Assembly (NCBI GenBank): GCA_027596035.1
Contig: JADGJA010000157.1
Coordinates: 1 to 35,560 of the forward strand
Source of the DNA: Thoreauomyces humboldtii
Lineage: Eukaryota; Chytridiomycota; Chytridiomycetes; Spizellomycetales; Powellomycetaceae
DNA length: 35,560 nucleotides
Direction of reading: 5' to 3'
Shown: piece by piece, positions 20,779 to 32,284 of the stretch
How the letters are laid out: every line of letters starts with the position of its first letter
Numbering within the stretch: the stretch's first letter is position 1
Translations under genes and position numbers: made by a program
The notes under the pieces: generated by a model
Database searches by the model: none
Seen by the model: the letters and a program-made list of their open reading frames with translations, nothing else
Told to the model about the DNA's origin: nothing

Positions 20779-23700
20779 ATGTATCCCGAACCGTTGAGCG
20801 CATTGAGCCAGGATATCGAAGCCAGGATATATTTACTGTACACTGGCATCATCCATCGTTCATATCCGTTGCAAGGTCTCTCCACAGCCAGCTGCTGGAT
20901 ACGCGTCGGTCCAGAAGATACCCAGTGGGAAGTTTCCAAAGACAAGCAACCATACCATCCCCAGTCCTCGTCGGCGACGCGGTCGGCCCAGGACCCCAGA
21001 GCAGCGACATGCCGGGCTCCTTCTGGAAGGAGACGCAGCGCGTGGGAATGGGTATGCCAAATTTCCTGTTCGTGGGGAAGGAACCCTTTTCACTTGGGCG
21101 GGAATCCTGGTGCGGCAACCCCGGGCAAGCTCCTGGCCACTATCAGGTTGTGTTGACGTCTTTCTCCCTGTTACTATGTTCATTTCCTCCCACTCTCTTG
21201 CCTTGGCCGTAATCTTCTGCTACTGCCGCTTTTCAAAACATTCATCCAATGATATTGGCATGCATCAGGCACGGCAGACTTTCCAGTACAGCCACTTTCC
21301 TCCGTTGCGTTTGATCCGTTGGAAGAGCTACTATGGACCGGAGGAGAAAACGTAAGCTTGCCAAGGTGCTATACGAGAGGGCAGACAGAGAAGGCATGCA
21401 TGCGTTACTCATCGGGAGAACATGCTTCAGGGCAAAATATCGTCGCTGTATGTCGATACCGACGATGTTTCGCGATATACCAGCTTTCCCGCGCACTCCT
21501 CGCACGTGCGTAAGATCTTACTCGCAGATCAAGGACTCTTCTCGATCGGTGGCACCAACATCAGGCATACCACCCGACGAGGAATTATGAAATGGAGCAT
21601 CAGGTGCGGAGGGCTCGGATGCATCTCCGCAACCTCTTTCGCTGAACCTTGAACATCAATCAGGGTGGAAAACGCGGTACCCCTGAGCATGTCATACACG
21701 AATACCACGTCAGAACTTCTGGTCAGCACGTCCAACCGGCAATTGATGCTGATCAACCTTTTCCGGGGCTCTACGATCAAGCATGTATGAAGACCGACCC
21801 AGTTCAGTGATGCTTTTTCCGCGATGCTCACTGGTCTTTCAGATCGACCTGGATGATGATGTAACAGTGTTGAAACAGTCCCGGGTCATTTGTTGCGGGA
21901 CAGCCAGCGGCCGAGTCATCCTACGAGATCCCCGTACATTGAAAACAGAGCATCACATCGGCGCCCACACTGGAACGATATCAGACTTGGATCTATCCGG
22001 AAACATTATGATAACCTGTGGATTCTCAACCAGGTCAGTGCTTTTATGCATTGATGGAAAATTGCTACTCCACACAGCTCTCTCACGCTGTGTGCGGCTT
22101 AAGGCCTGGAAAGCTGGCATGCGATGGCATGATCAAGCTTTGGGATATTCGGACAATGCGAGCGCTGGCGCCCATTCCGTTTCCGTCGGGTCCCAGCCTG
22201 CTTAAATTCCATCCGCGCGTCTCGTCGACCATCCTCGCCGCGTCCACTAATGGACAGTTTCAGATTTGCAACGTGGTCAATACGTCGCAGGCGAGCTTCT
22301 ATCAGGTAAGGCATGCAGTCGCTGATTGCAACCCATTGGCTACTGATTGCTAGCTGTCAAACAGGCGAACGTCAATGGCTTTCTGAATGCAGTTGATTTC
22401 TCAAGCTCTGGCGAGAGCCTGGTTTTTGCTGACTCATCCGGAGTTGTATCGCTGTGGTCGGAGAAGGAGGCTCCACGGTTGAACTTTTCATCCCGCAATA
22501 CGGAGTTTGCTGACGCCCCTGCTATGCGACCTGACGTGGTGATCAATGACGATAGGTGTGTAAGGGTACAATGTATTGTGCGGATGTCTTAAAGCTAACG
22601 CTTCAGAATCAGTCCGCTCTCACTTGTCGGCATGCCTTACTATACCACAAAACTCCTCTCCGCGTGGCCTGAAAAGCTCACATTCGAAGTCGGCCATCCC
22701 GCTCCCAAGGTACCTCCAGAGATCCTCGCAAACGTGAAAATGATCGATTTTGTCGGTTACGCTCCAAATCCCCGAACATACCGGCGAAATCAGGTGTTGG
22801 CTATGACTGGGAAGAATCGTAAGGACCACGGCGATGTTCCAAAGTTCCGGTCGGAGCAAGATCGAGAAAAGTGGTTCGGAAAGAAAGGGAACCCTCGGCA
22901 GGTGCGTTCTTCACCTCATTCTACTTGGCATATTACGTCTCATGGTACTTCTTCACAGATCCAGACTCCGCTAGACAGCCTTTATCCCACGTCACAAAGC
23001 ACAACCACTCCCAAGTACTACAGGCGCGTCGAAATCAAGTACAGCAAATTTGGTATCGAAGACTTCGACTTCGGGTTTTACAACAAGACGCCGTATAGTG
23101 GATTGGAGACCCACATCAACAATTCATATTGCAACGCCATGCTTCAGGTGTTCTTTTTCACTCGGCCCCTCCGAGAACTAGCCAAGGCGCACATTAAGAC
23201 CTCGTGTGCCAAGGAATACTGCCTGACATGCGAGCTAGGTTTCCTGTTCCGAATGATCGAGACTGCACAGGGAGCGAGTTGTCAAGCGACAAACTTCCTC
23301 AGAGCTTTCAAAACTATTCCACAAGGTATGGGTCGGAGCTATAATGCGTGGGTGCGGTATTATGATTGGCTAATGGTCATCATGGCGATAGCCAGCGCTC
23401 TAAGTCTTTTCGAGCCTGATCAACCGTCCCCGGACGTAGATTACGCTACCCTCATCCAGAACTTCCATCGATTTGTCTTGGAGCAGATCCAGTCCGACCT
23501 TGGTGATGACAGCGCAACTATCATCATTCCTCGCCCGTACGCCGGCCGTCCTTCGACTATGCAGCAAATATATGGTCTCCAGCTGCAAGCGATCAGTCAA
23601 TGCACGTGCAACGCTCTCAACGGCCGCGATACCTGCCCCTCGGTGGTTGACCTACTCTACGCGAGAAAGGTATTGCCATACGTCTATAAGTCGAGAAGCA

Positions 23701-25786
23701 GGAGCCAGCAACATTCTCACCCTGCCGCGTGTTGCAGCCACAAGGTTCTCCGGGCCAAACGTCGCTCTTGGAGCACACATTCGTTGGATTGTTGCAGAGT
23801 AGCATAAACAGGGTCTCGGTCACCAAAGCCTGGTGCAATTCCTGCAAACGATATCAACCGACGCAGCAGTTCCGTCAACTTCAACGCCCTCCAAACTTCA
23901 TTAGCATCAACGCGTGCGCCATCAATGCAGATGAGTTGGAACTCTATAGATCAGGTAAAATTTCTTCGAGAGGCCCTCGCCACCCTGCTTCTCATCGCTA
24001 AAACTCGATTTTTTTTGTGTACAGATACGCCGTTCATTCCAGAGCGGTAAGTGAAAACGTGCCCGGCTTTGATCGATCGCCTTGGCTGAAGTGAAAAGGA
24101 AATATAGGATAGCGATGGTGTTCGATCAAGGGACTCTCACCGTCTCCGCATTGAACCGCCGAATGGTCACGGTGGTCGCACCGCCTACAGCTGAGGTCGC
24201 AGTCTATGATTTAGTCGCCACAGTCGTCGAGATCCGAGAGGAAAATCAGCTTCCGCATCTTGCTGCGCACGTGGCTGGTATGTATTGAAGCGATGGGATG
24301 GCTCCAACTTGATACTGAATGCCGTTGGTACTGCAGTTGATACGGCGTTCGGACAGCAGTGGTTCATTTTCAACGACTTTCTGGTCCAGTCCATACCGGA
24401 GTTTGAGGCTCGACAGTTTAAAAAGTGGAAGGTACACAGAACGTAGCCTGGGTTCCTCAAAGGACGGACCTTCTGCTGACATTAGCACCCCAAAACACCT
24501 ATTAGATACCAGCGGTGATTCAGTACAAAAAGGTCGACGTGGATGCAGTGCAGGATTTCAGGGCTCTTCAGACCGCACCAAATCCCGCACATCTACGCGA
24601 AATGGTCCTCCTAAAGTACGGTCCTTGGTGTCACTGAACCCAAACTCTACTTTTTCCTTTGACCCTGACAAGCTCATCTTCCTCTCGAAGTCGGAGAAAA
24701 GAGCGTGACCTGAAATTCACGTACAAGATTCTGGCTCTAAACGAGCTTCCGAAGGAACCTGGTTTCCTCTGCGCCCTCGACGCCGAGTTCGTGGCTCTGA
24801 GCAAGGTGAGAAGTGCAAAGCTAGCAACCGCGCACAATCTCATGCGCAATCTCGCGCCTGGGCCTTTCCATTTCATCGACGATGGGCCACTGAAATGCAT
24901 TTCGCGCGTTTAGGATGAAGCCGAGATCCGAAGCGACGGGACCCGATCCGTGATTCGACCGTCTCGACTCAGTTTGGCTCGCGTGAGCGTATTGCGCGGG
25001 AACGGACCGCAGGAAGGGTTGCCCTTCATCGACGAGTACATCTCGACTACTGAGGAGGTCGTCGATTATCTCACCGAGTTCTCGGGCATCAAGGCTGGGG
25101 ATCTGGATACGGCTCATTCTAGACATCCCCTTGTGTCATTGAAGGTGAGTAATCTTTACTTTGGCGATGCCATCTGTGGTACGGGCACCCTGATTGACGG
25201 TCGCAATTCTTAGTCCGCTTACAAGAAGCTTCGTTTGCTTGTCGATCTGGGTTGTGTGTTTGTCGGACACGGGCTCAAGAAGGACTTCCGAATTATCAGT
25301 AAGGAGCAATATGTCTGGATGGGGGCATGCCTCAACCCTCCACTAACCGGTTTCCCAGACATCTTGGTACCGCCTGAGCAAGTGATCGATACCGTTGACA
25401 TTTTCCACATACAGAATCGACAAAGGTAGCGGGATCGTTCCGAGATCTTGTCCGTGCATGAAAAGCCCCATTAGAACTGAATATTTTGGCTGCAGAAAAC
25501 TCTCTCTCAGGTTTCTTGCGTGGTGTTTGTTGCGGCAAGACATTCAGAAGGATACGCATGATAGTATTGAAGATTCACGGACGGTGCGTGATTCCTCATC
25601 AAACACCTCTATTTGATCATTGGGGCGAAAGCTAACTTTGATTTATAGGCTCTCGCACTGTACAAGAAGTATCTCGAGTTGAAAGGGGAGGGACGGTTCG
25701 AAGAGGCTCTGGAAGAGGTTTACGAAGAAGGCCGTGCACATAACTTCAAACCCCCTAGTTCTGCTCAAACAACAGAGGTCACATGA
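20779..25786 (+). CDS. PAN2: PAN2, catalytic subunit of the PAN poly(A)-nuclease deadenylase
   Basis: From 21292 the model is firm. The first exons there are 21292-21351, 21431-21603, 21664-21784 and 21843-22033, and the last is 25649-25786. The full model has 22 exons and about 1177 aa. Family domains follow in order: a WD40 region (SSVAFDPLEELLWTG; SGNIMITCGFSTR; DGMIKLWDIRTM), the PAN3-binding linker (VGYAPNPRTYRR), and a pseudo-ubiquitin-hydrolase (YSGLETHINNSYCNAMLQV) with no catalytic Cys at the usual place. The RNase-T/DEDD exonuclease comes last: Asp and Glu in LCALDAEFVALS, Asp in GHGLKKDFRII, and Asp in HDSIEDSRTALALYKKY. With PAN3 it begins cytoplasmic mRNA poly(A) shortening. One exon (24025-24046) is 22 nt. 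The N-terminus (exons 20779-20837 and 20888-21146) is tentative: it keeps frame and splice signals but has no recognisable domain. At 24098/24107 two acceptors are possible. Confidence 0.92.
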
Positions 25787-25910
25787 AACGCCAGAGACTG
25801 GAATGATATGGCGAATCCTTGCAAGGAGTCGAGGTTGAGGATACTTCTAACAGCCAAAAATTATAAACGAACGATTCTAGGCTAAGCTAAAATAGAAAAG
25901 GAGCATTCTA
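25787..25910. other. Short convergent 3' gap, PAN2 / CTU2
   Basis: Both transcripts end in this 124-nt AT-rich stretch, so the 3' UTRs probably overlap. No other feature is seen. Confidence 0.45.
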
Positions 25911-27750
25911 CTAGTCGATCAAGAAGTCGCTGATCTCGGATTTCATCCATTCGCGACTGCGACTTTGTAACGTCTTGATTTCCTCGTCGATGTATCCTGG
26001 CAAGACAAAGGCGTCGGCTGGTGTTGCAGGATTCTCGGCTGTTTGCTTCCTTCGACCTGTAGAAGCAGTGTCGACAACGTCTCGACAAATATTTTGACAA
26101 GAGTAGCAGAAGAAACGGGACACGTCGGTGAGGTGTGATGAAGTGCTGTCGGTACCAGGAGCGGGGTGGTCAAATTCGATGGGCGGCGCTTTGGATGTGT
26201 CGGCACTGTCCGTTGAGGACGCTTCTGGTTCTGGGAGGTGCGTGACTGTATGTCGAGTACGCCAGTCTTTGGAATCTGGTTGCACGGGTCTTTGGAAACA
26301 GTCAGCTTTAGAATTATTTATCAGGCAACGCGCCTTCTGCCTTACCCGTCGCAGAGTGGACAAGAGGCAATGCCCTTGTCCTGATAAGCAGAAGGAACCT
26401 TGGATGCTGTACGGACAACGGTATTTACAGTCATCGGGAAGTCGTTCTGAAGACCAACGACGAAGGCTGCACAAGGAATAAGAATCAAGAGCAGGGAGAC
26501 TTCGGGCGGACAGATCACTTACTCTCTATAAGGCGATCAATACTAGTTCGTGCGGGCATGCCAGTAGTAAAGTCTGGACTGATGACGGACGACACGTTTT
26601 CGAAGCGATTGAAGAATGCAACCTCCTTGGACAGAATATCGCGGAGAGGGCGAATGATACGCATGCCTGAAACCGCGGATTGATGAGCAGACGAGCTCGA
26701 CGAAGTGGCGAAAACAGGTTGTAGATTTCGGCTTACCTTCATACCACGTCGCATTCTCGGTCATTTCGACCGGGAGAGCGAATCCTCTTCCTTTGCTGGT
26801 CATCGATAGAACCTTTACCGCCATCCGTGTCGATGAATCACCGACAGCGACAACGGAACAACCTTCCTTTCGAGCTATCCGTAGGATGGCTTTGTTGACG
26901 AGTAACTCTAGCATGTCCTCCTTTGCCGTCGCTTTGCCAAGTGCATTCATGCATCGTTGAAGGCGTTGAATTGGTGTAAGATCGCTCGCCTTTTGGACCA
27001 TATGCAGCTCGATCGTCTCTGAGATAAAATGACCGGTTTGAGAAACACGAGCAAGCCTGGACACATGTCTTGAAACGTCACTCGCTACCTTCAGCATCAA
27101 CGCCCTCCGGCACAAGCACGCCGGGATCGGACCCGTCCAGGTTCTCGAAGACGCTCTCGAGCGGTACGCGCAGGAAAGACAGACCCGATGCCTTCACCAA
27201 CCTCTCAATCTCCAACGCCGTTGCCTTCCGACCGAGGACCGCCGACGTGTCGACGTGGCACACGACAATGTCCGAGAACTTTCTGCGTTGACGAAGGTTT
27301 CCAGGATCGATGGCATGGAATCGCTTGAAGACCTCCAGAAGCAAGCTGGAGGACGGACCGCCCGAGGTCGCGACGAGCAACTTCTCCCCGAAACGGTCGA
27401 TGGTCCCGCGCATGGTTGCGAGGTTGGCTCGATAGACAACGCTCTTGACGAAGCACGCTCTGTGGATGGAAAACGTGTCGCCTTAGACGAAACCTTTCTT
27501 TGACCTGACCTCTTGATACCGGTTTCGCTGAAGACTGGGGTTTACCTGCAATACTGCACTCGCTTCATGTCTACGACGGGAGAAGCGTCTTTGCATTTGT
27601 GACACTTGCCCTCGAGAATTCCGCGTCGAGTGGTAAGTTTCGACTTTGGGACTGCAGGACAAGCGGTGGCTTTAGACCGACGAGTGACAGCACACAGCTC
27701 TACAGGCAAGCCTTACCTGCCATGTCAACTCCTTCCTCTACGCTACACAT
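25911..27750 (-). CDS. CTU2: Cytoplasmic tRNA 2-thiolation protein 2
   Basis: Seven exons (27750-27717, 27651-27546, 27459-27089, 27018-26737, 26666-26523, 26466-26346, 26289-25911) give 478 aa. The start MCSVEEGVDMAVPK and the zinc-binding pairs GKCHKCK and QYCRACF match the N-terminus of the Ctu2/Ncs2 family. A degenerate PP-loop, SGGPSSSLLLEVFKRF, replaces the SGGKDS of active thiouridylases. The VNKAILRIARKEGCSVVAVGDSSTRMAVKVL region and RIIRPLRDILSKEVAFFNRF follow. Near the C-terminus there are further Cys pairs (SCPLCDG, CYSCQNIC). Ctu2 pairs with the catalytic Ctu1 to make the wobble mcm5s2U34 of tRNA-Lys, -Glu and -Gln, using sulfur from Urm1. CTU1 is not in this window. The first coding exon is only 34 nt. 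It starts 327 nt from the divergent LRR gene. Confidence 0.92.
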
Positions 27751-28077
27751 CTTTGAAGTTCGTGCAGGTATAGACGATTGGTAGCGGAATGCTGTTAGCC
27801 TTTTGTCCGACTGCAACGGCGATTTGGATGTGACCGACCGAAAATGTTTTTGGGTGTCCCACTCACATGCGGATGTGACTGTGCCCCACCGCCTTTATCT
27901 ACCTGCTATCGAGCTGCGCAGCAAAAGTGGCCGGCAGACTGCGGCAGTATACACTGTACCGTAAATCGTTTGAGGTGTGGTTCGCTCGGTGACCTTCTGG
28001 GGCATGCGTTCGGCCGGTGCAACCTAAATATTCACTGGCACTGAGCTCATAAGTCGCTGGAGCCTACAATTTGCAGA
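27751..28077. promoter_or_regulatory. Divergent intergenic region, CTU2 / LRR-like gene
   Basis: The 327-nt gap separates divergent start codons. No clear TATA or family motif is seen, and no additional exon. Confidence 0.35.
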
Positions 28078-29850
28078 ATGGCCTCAAAACCCCACTTGAT
28101 ACCGCGAGTCGCGTACACCAGCGATACAGGCAGGTCAGGGGACCTACTACTGGAGATACTTTAAAATCGCATGAACTGACATCAGATACTTCAGCAAAAG
28201 AAGATCGGTCGATATTCAAAGTGAACAAGTGGAAGCTCACCCATCCGACGTGCGCAGCATCCTCAATTCTGCAACTGCTTTCAAAAACCTTTGGTCGCTT
28301 TCACTAGCAAACTGCCATGCTCTTCCGCTGCAACTCTTATCTGGCCTCTCCGAGTTCGTGGCATTTGGTCTTCTCGACCTTTCGTACACTCCCATCAACT
28401 TCAAGACCCTGCAGCGTACGTTCCGACACGTTCGACTCCTCTCCCTTCGGTGCATCGGATGTCCCCGCATCGAATCCGCAGAGGGCGGACCCGAACGTCG
28501 CGGGTTCACGGTCCTGTGCCTGCCAGACATGTGGATGTTGGACGGCGTCTTCATCACCTGGGACGAACGCAAGACCTGGCGAGCCAACGGCAGCGGAGTC
28601 GCATCGGGGGACGTTCGAACTCGCTTCCTGGACCTGGCGGACAGGGAGCTCATGCCGTTCACATCCGGATTCGCCACGAGCGAAGCAAAGACACCGCGCG
28701 ATGGAAGCAGGAGCGGAAGATCACGACCGGGAGATCCTGCATCGACCGAGGCTCCGACAGCTGTCCAGCGGATATGGTCCCGGCGCGCCTCGGCACTGCT
28801 CGAAAACGTGCCGTACGAGTTCGAGATGGGCGTCGAGCAGGATATGGCCAGGTTACGGGTCCTCGCTCGGAACCTCGAGCTGGACGCGGCAGTTGGCTTT
28901 GCAGGGACCGTCAAGAACCCTGGGATCGTAGACGGGACGGTGACTGCAGTCTTGATGGGCGAAGCGTCGGTGCGAGGACAAGGGGAGGGACAGCGACCGA
29001 AAGATGCGCATGGTATCGGTTCACGCACCATTCTCGCTCTCATTCTGCTGGGATCGCTAGCGTCGCAGTTCAAGCAGGCGGCGCTACAGAGGACCGTCGA
29101 AACCATCTTCATACTGTCGTGGGATGTCGGGACCCGACTCTCTGGAGGCGTTGATCATTGGGCAAGGGCGGCTGCATCTCCCGTGCATTGGCGACTGAAC
29201 GACCGCATGATGTACCTGGCGTTGCTCATCGGAAAGCTAACCTTGGACTCCATTTCTGGTGAGATGCTGATCAAAAGGATTGGATCGTGCGTGGGAAGGC
29301 ATGCTCATTGTGGAAACTTCCCGCCGTCGCAGAGACAAGCGTCCGTGACAGACCACCACTTCTTCCGCCCGATAAACTTCGCACGTTTTGCAACGTGCTT
29401 CAGTATACTCTGAAAGCAAGCTACGCAATCACAAATAATCAACCCTCGAAAAGTCAAGCAGACGTCCACAAAGTCGCAGCACTCGCCACATCCTTGATGC
29501 CTGAAGCTCACGCTGTCAAACTGTCCGAACTCCATCTCGACATCCTCCAACTCCTCTGCCTTGACGACCAAGGAGCTCGCGAGTTCTGTTCCGGAGCGCC
29601 GGATCTTTGCGCGGCATTAAGCGAGTCGCTTGACGTGCTGCTGCCAGCAGGGCATGCACTGAGAGCCGAAGCCAGATCCATCGCAGCGGATGCAGCTTTA
29701 CGAAGGGACGTCGGCGTGGAGACAGCCACCGCTCTTTCATTGGAAGCTCATGCTTTGCAGCTCAAGTTCAGACTCTGCAGTACCGTGGAAAAGGCAGCTG
29801 CGATTCTCGAGCGTTCCACCGACGATCTTGCTCCGTCGGCAATATGCTGA
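28078..29850 (+). CDS. Leucine-rich-repeat-like protein of unknown function
   Basis: Three exons (28078-28133, 28186-29258, 29333-29850; introns 52 and 74 nt) give 548 aa. I do not recognise the family. Residues about 45-140 look like three degenerate LRR units (LWSLSLANCHALPLQLL; FGLLDLSYTPINFKTLQ; VRLLSLRCIGCPRIESAEG). A segment resembling an LRR C-terminal cap follows (LCLPDMWMLDGVFITWDERK), as in U2A'-like proteins where the last repeat ends in a VLDG...T..ER motif. The remaining 400 residues are mainly predicted helical and Ala/Leu-rich, with a Ser/Arg/Pro-rich linker near 200-230. No signal peptide, membrane span or catalytic motif is seen. A scaffold or adaptor role is a guess. Frame continuity across both introns and normal codon use support a real gene. 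Confidence 0.72.
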
Positions 29851-30163
29851 GGGGCAGCAATCGCTGGTATCATCATTATCTACTATCTGGGGAAGGGCCG
29901 CTGCTGCTTCATCGCCTGGGGCCCCATTCCGCGGTGCCCGCCAACTGCCTATCCTATCCTTTTCTCATACTTCCAGCATCCGCGGAGACCGTCTAAGAAA
30001 CACAGACAGCTAGACGGACGGATGCAAAGGATCTTTTCTCGGCTCCCCCAGAAGACCCACTTGCAAATGCATGTATGATCTACAACGTATTAAGCCGTGG
30101 AAGCTTGTACAGGAGTGCACTTGGAGCACTTGCAATGGAACGCAAACTGAAGGGAAGAGGATA
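29851..30163. other. Convergent 3' intergenic region
   Basis: The 313-nt gap lies between the stop codons of the LRR-like gene and the TOM20-SET gene. It probably holds both 3' UTRs. No coding exon or structured RNA is seen. Confidence 0.4.
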
Positions 30164-32284
30164 TCAGATCCCACGCACCGCAGCATAAAAAGCCAGACAA
30201 CATTCGACCGCGGCTACCTTCTCCCGCAGTATCTTCCTTCTCGAAGTGGCGCTGGCATCTCGATCGACGCTAGTCCACTGAACGAACACCTCGTCTCCGG
30301 TCTTCAGGTCCACGAGGGTGCGGACGGCGGCCGTGCGGGTCCCGGATGGGAACTCTACCGCGGCGGTGGGCGTGCAGGAGTGGGCGAGGAACCCGAGGGT
30401 ACGGTAGAGGCCAGCTCCGAGCACGGGGGAGGCGGTTCCGCGCACGGTTTGAATGGAGTTGATGGGCGTGGCGGTCGTCGTGGGCGAGGAGGCGACTCCG
30501 TACATGTTGTACTGGATCTTGCCTTTCAGGACCATGTAACGTTCTTCGCTGAGGACTGATAATGAAAAGTAGCGGATGAGTGAAAAACGGCCCTAGAGGG
30601 TATGCTTATAAGTCAGACAGACTTACAGTCGGCGAAGCCGGGAACATGAGGGCCGATGGTGTTCTTGATCAGATCCACCTCGGCACGCTCCACATCCGTG
30701 ACCTTGGGCTTGAGGTCGTATAATCGTTCAAGGTGATCTGTATGGCGGCATGAAAAGCTTTAGCCGACATAGTCTGCCAACCACCGTCGTCATGCACGCA
30801 CCCCACGTGGAGTACTTCTCCTTCCCCTCCTTCTTGACTTTCTCTTCTGCCACCATCTTGGCGAGGAACCGAGCTACGAGCTGTGGCACGATCGATGCCT
30901 CCGCATCGCAGTGAGCCTTGAGTGCGGTGGCGGCTGCTCCCGTCTTTGCATCCCTCAGACACAACACTGTGTGATATTCGGTGGCAGCAGAATCTCGACA
31001 CGTCACGGAGCAGTAACTCTCTGTCTCGCACGTCTCGCAAACCGCGGTAGCTTCGTCTGTCAGCAAGGTGAGGCAGTACGCGCATGCTGGCGTCGTGACC
31101 GCGTTCTAGGCCAGACCACATATGAGTTGCAGGCTTTGGATTGGTGATCTCAAAAGTTGCAGTTACCTCGAGCTGTGTAGAAATGATGGGGTCCTCGCTG
31201 AAGATGATTTCTCCCGCTTCAAAGTCCTTTGTGACGACGAGGCCCCTACGAACAATTCGCTTGCCTTCCGCTGTCATGCTCATCACCACCTCCTTCACTT
31301 TCACGTTCATCTCGGGAACGGGGAAGTGCTCAAAATCTGAGGAAACAACGCATATCAGCACCGGGAAAAGATGTATGTTTTTGAATTGAATCACCCACAT
31401 TTCTTCTGGTGACTCTTCAACTGATGAACGGAAAGAGCGAAAAGACGAAGCATTGATGGATTAGAGTTTTGTTTGCCAATTTCGAAAATTCGGATGCATG
31501 CCTAATCCCGCTTCCGCCCAGTGCTAACCATCGGGCATCTGTCATTGAGATCCCTAAGCTCTATCTAGTCCTGATGTTTGCCCCTGTAAGTGGCATCGCC
31601 ACCCCGGCATCCCTCCCGCTATCCGTTCCAACTCAAGCGTCGTCGGGAAGCTCCGTCAAGGTTGCACCGTGGTGCCCACCACTTACTTCCGCGGCGTAAA
31701 GATCCATGATGATGATCATGATCTCTTCTGGCAGGCTCTGCTGCAGGACCATGAGGAGACTCATCGGGTCGTTGTAGGCCTGGATGGCCTTGAAGAAAGC
31801 TGCGGCTGCCGCCGGGTAATTACTCGGGCCTTTCGAAAATGACAGGATCAGTCAGTCGGGAGCACCCTCGCACCGTGCGGGAGGATCATCGAAACAAATG
31901 GAACTCACCTCGAGATGCGAGCAGTTCGCCGTACTGCAGCAGCTTCATGAAGTACTCTGACCGTTCTTCGGGGTCTTCGGGGATGGGGGAGGACGGGTCG
32001 ATGGCGTTGGAAGGGTTCCCGGATTTGGTCTCGGAACGGATGATGCGGTCGCGGTTTTCTTCGAGGTTCTTCTTCTCCTGAACCTTGCGTGCCCGAGCCT
32101 CTGGAAGAAGGTATGCAGTGAGCGCCAGACCCTCAGAAACAAACGAAAACAATAGGAACATACTCAGTTGCTTCCGGAATTTTGGGTCCTTTGTCCTTTG
32201 GTGGTCGAACCAGACAAGATAACCCAAACTGACCGCGAGGGCCACCGCGGCGGTGCTTGCGACAACGGTTTTGGTCGATACCAT
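30164..32284 (-). CDS. TOM20: TOM20 import receptor fused to a MYND/SET-domain module
   Basis: Eight exons (32284-32164, 32100-31909, 31829-31687, 31420-31399, 31336-31167, 31105-30802, 30737-30627, 30555-30164) give 484 aa. Residues 1-130 are a standard TOM20: an N-terminal outer-membrane anchor (STAAVALAVSLGYLVWF), then DHQRTKDPKFRKQL, and a TPR-like receptor domain ending NDPMSLLMVLQQSLPEE. The rest is a SET/MYND protein. It has a split SET N-part (KRIVRRGLVVTKDFEAGEI), a MYND-like zinc cluster (CAYC, CETC, SYCSVTC, HTVLC), and the SET core (GLYRTLGFLAHSCTPTAAVEF, then GDEVFVQW). TOM20 captures mitochondrial presequences; SET/MYND enzymes methylate lysines. The two halves meet through a 22-nt exon. 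If intron 3 were retained, TOM20 would stop at 31633, so two separate genes are the alternative. I recall similar joined proteins in some Basidiomycota. Confidence 0.78.

Noticed and set aside
20888..21146. Three frames stay open across the PAN2 5' region
   Set aside because: Only the frame that splices in phase to SSVAFDPLEELLWTG was kept, and it is marked tentative; the other two cannot be joined in phase with good splice sites.
31633..31686. A stop codon following TOM20 if intron 3 is read through
   Set aside because: Kept as an alternative isoform only. GTAAGT at 31686 is a strong donor and the downstream exons continue in frame into the SET part.
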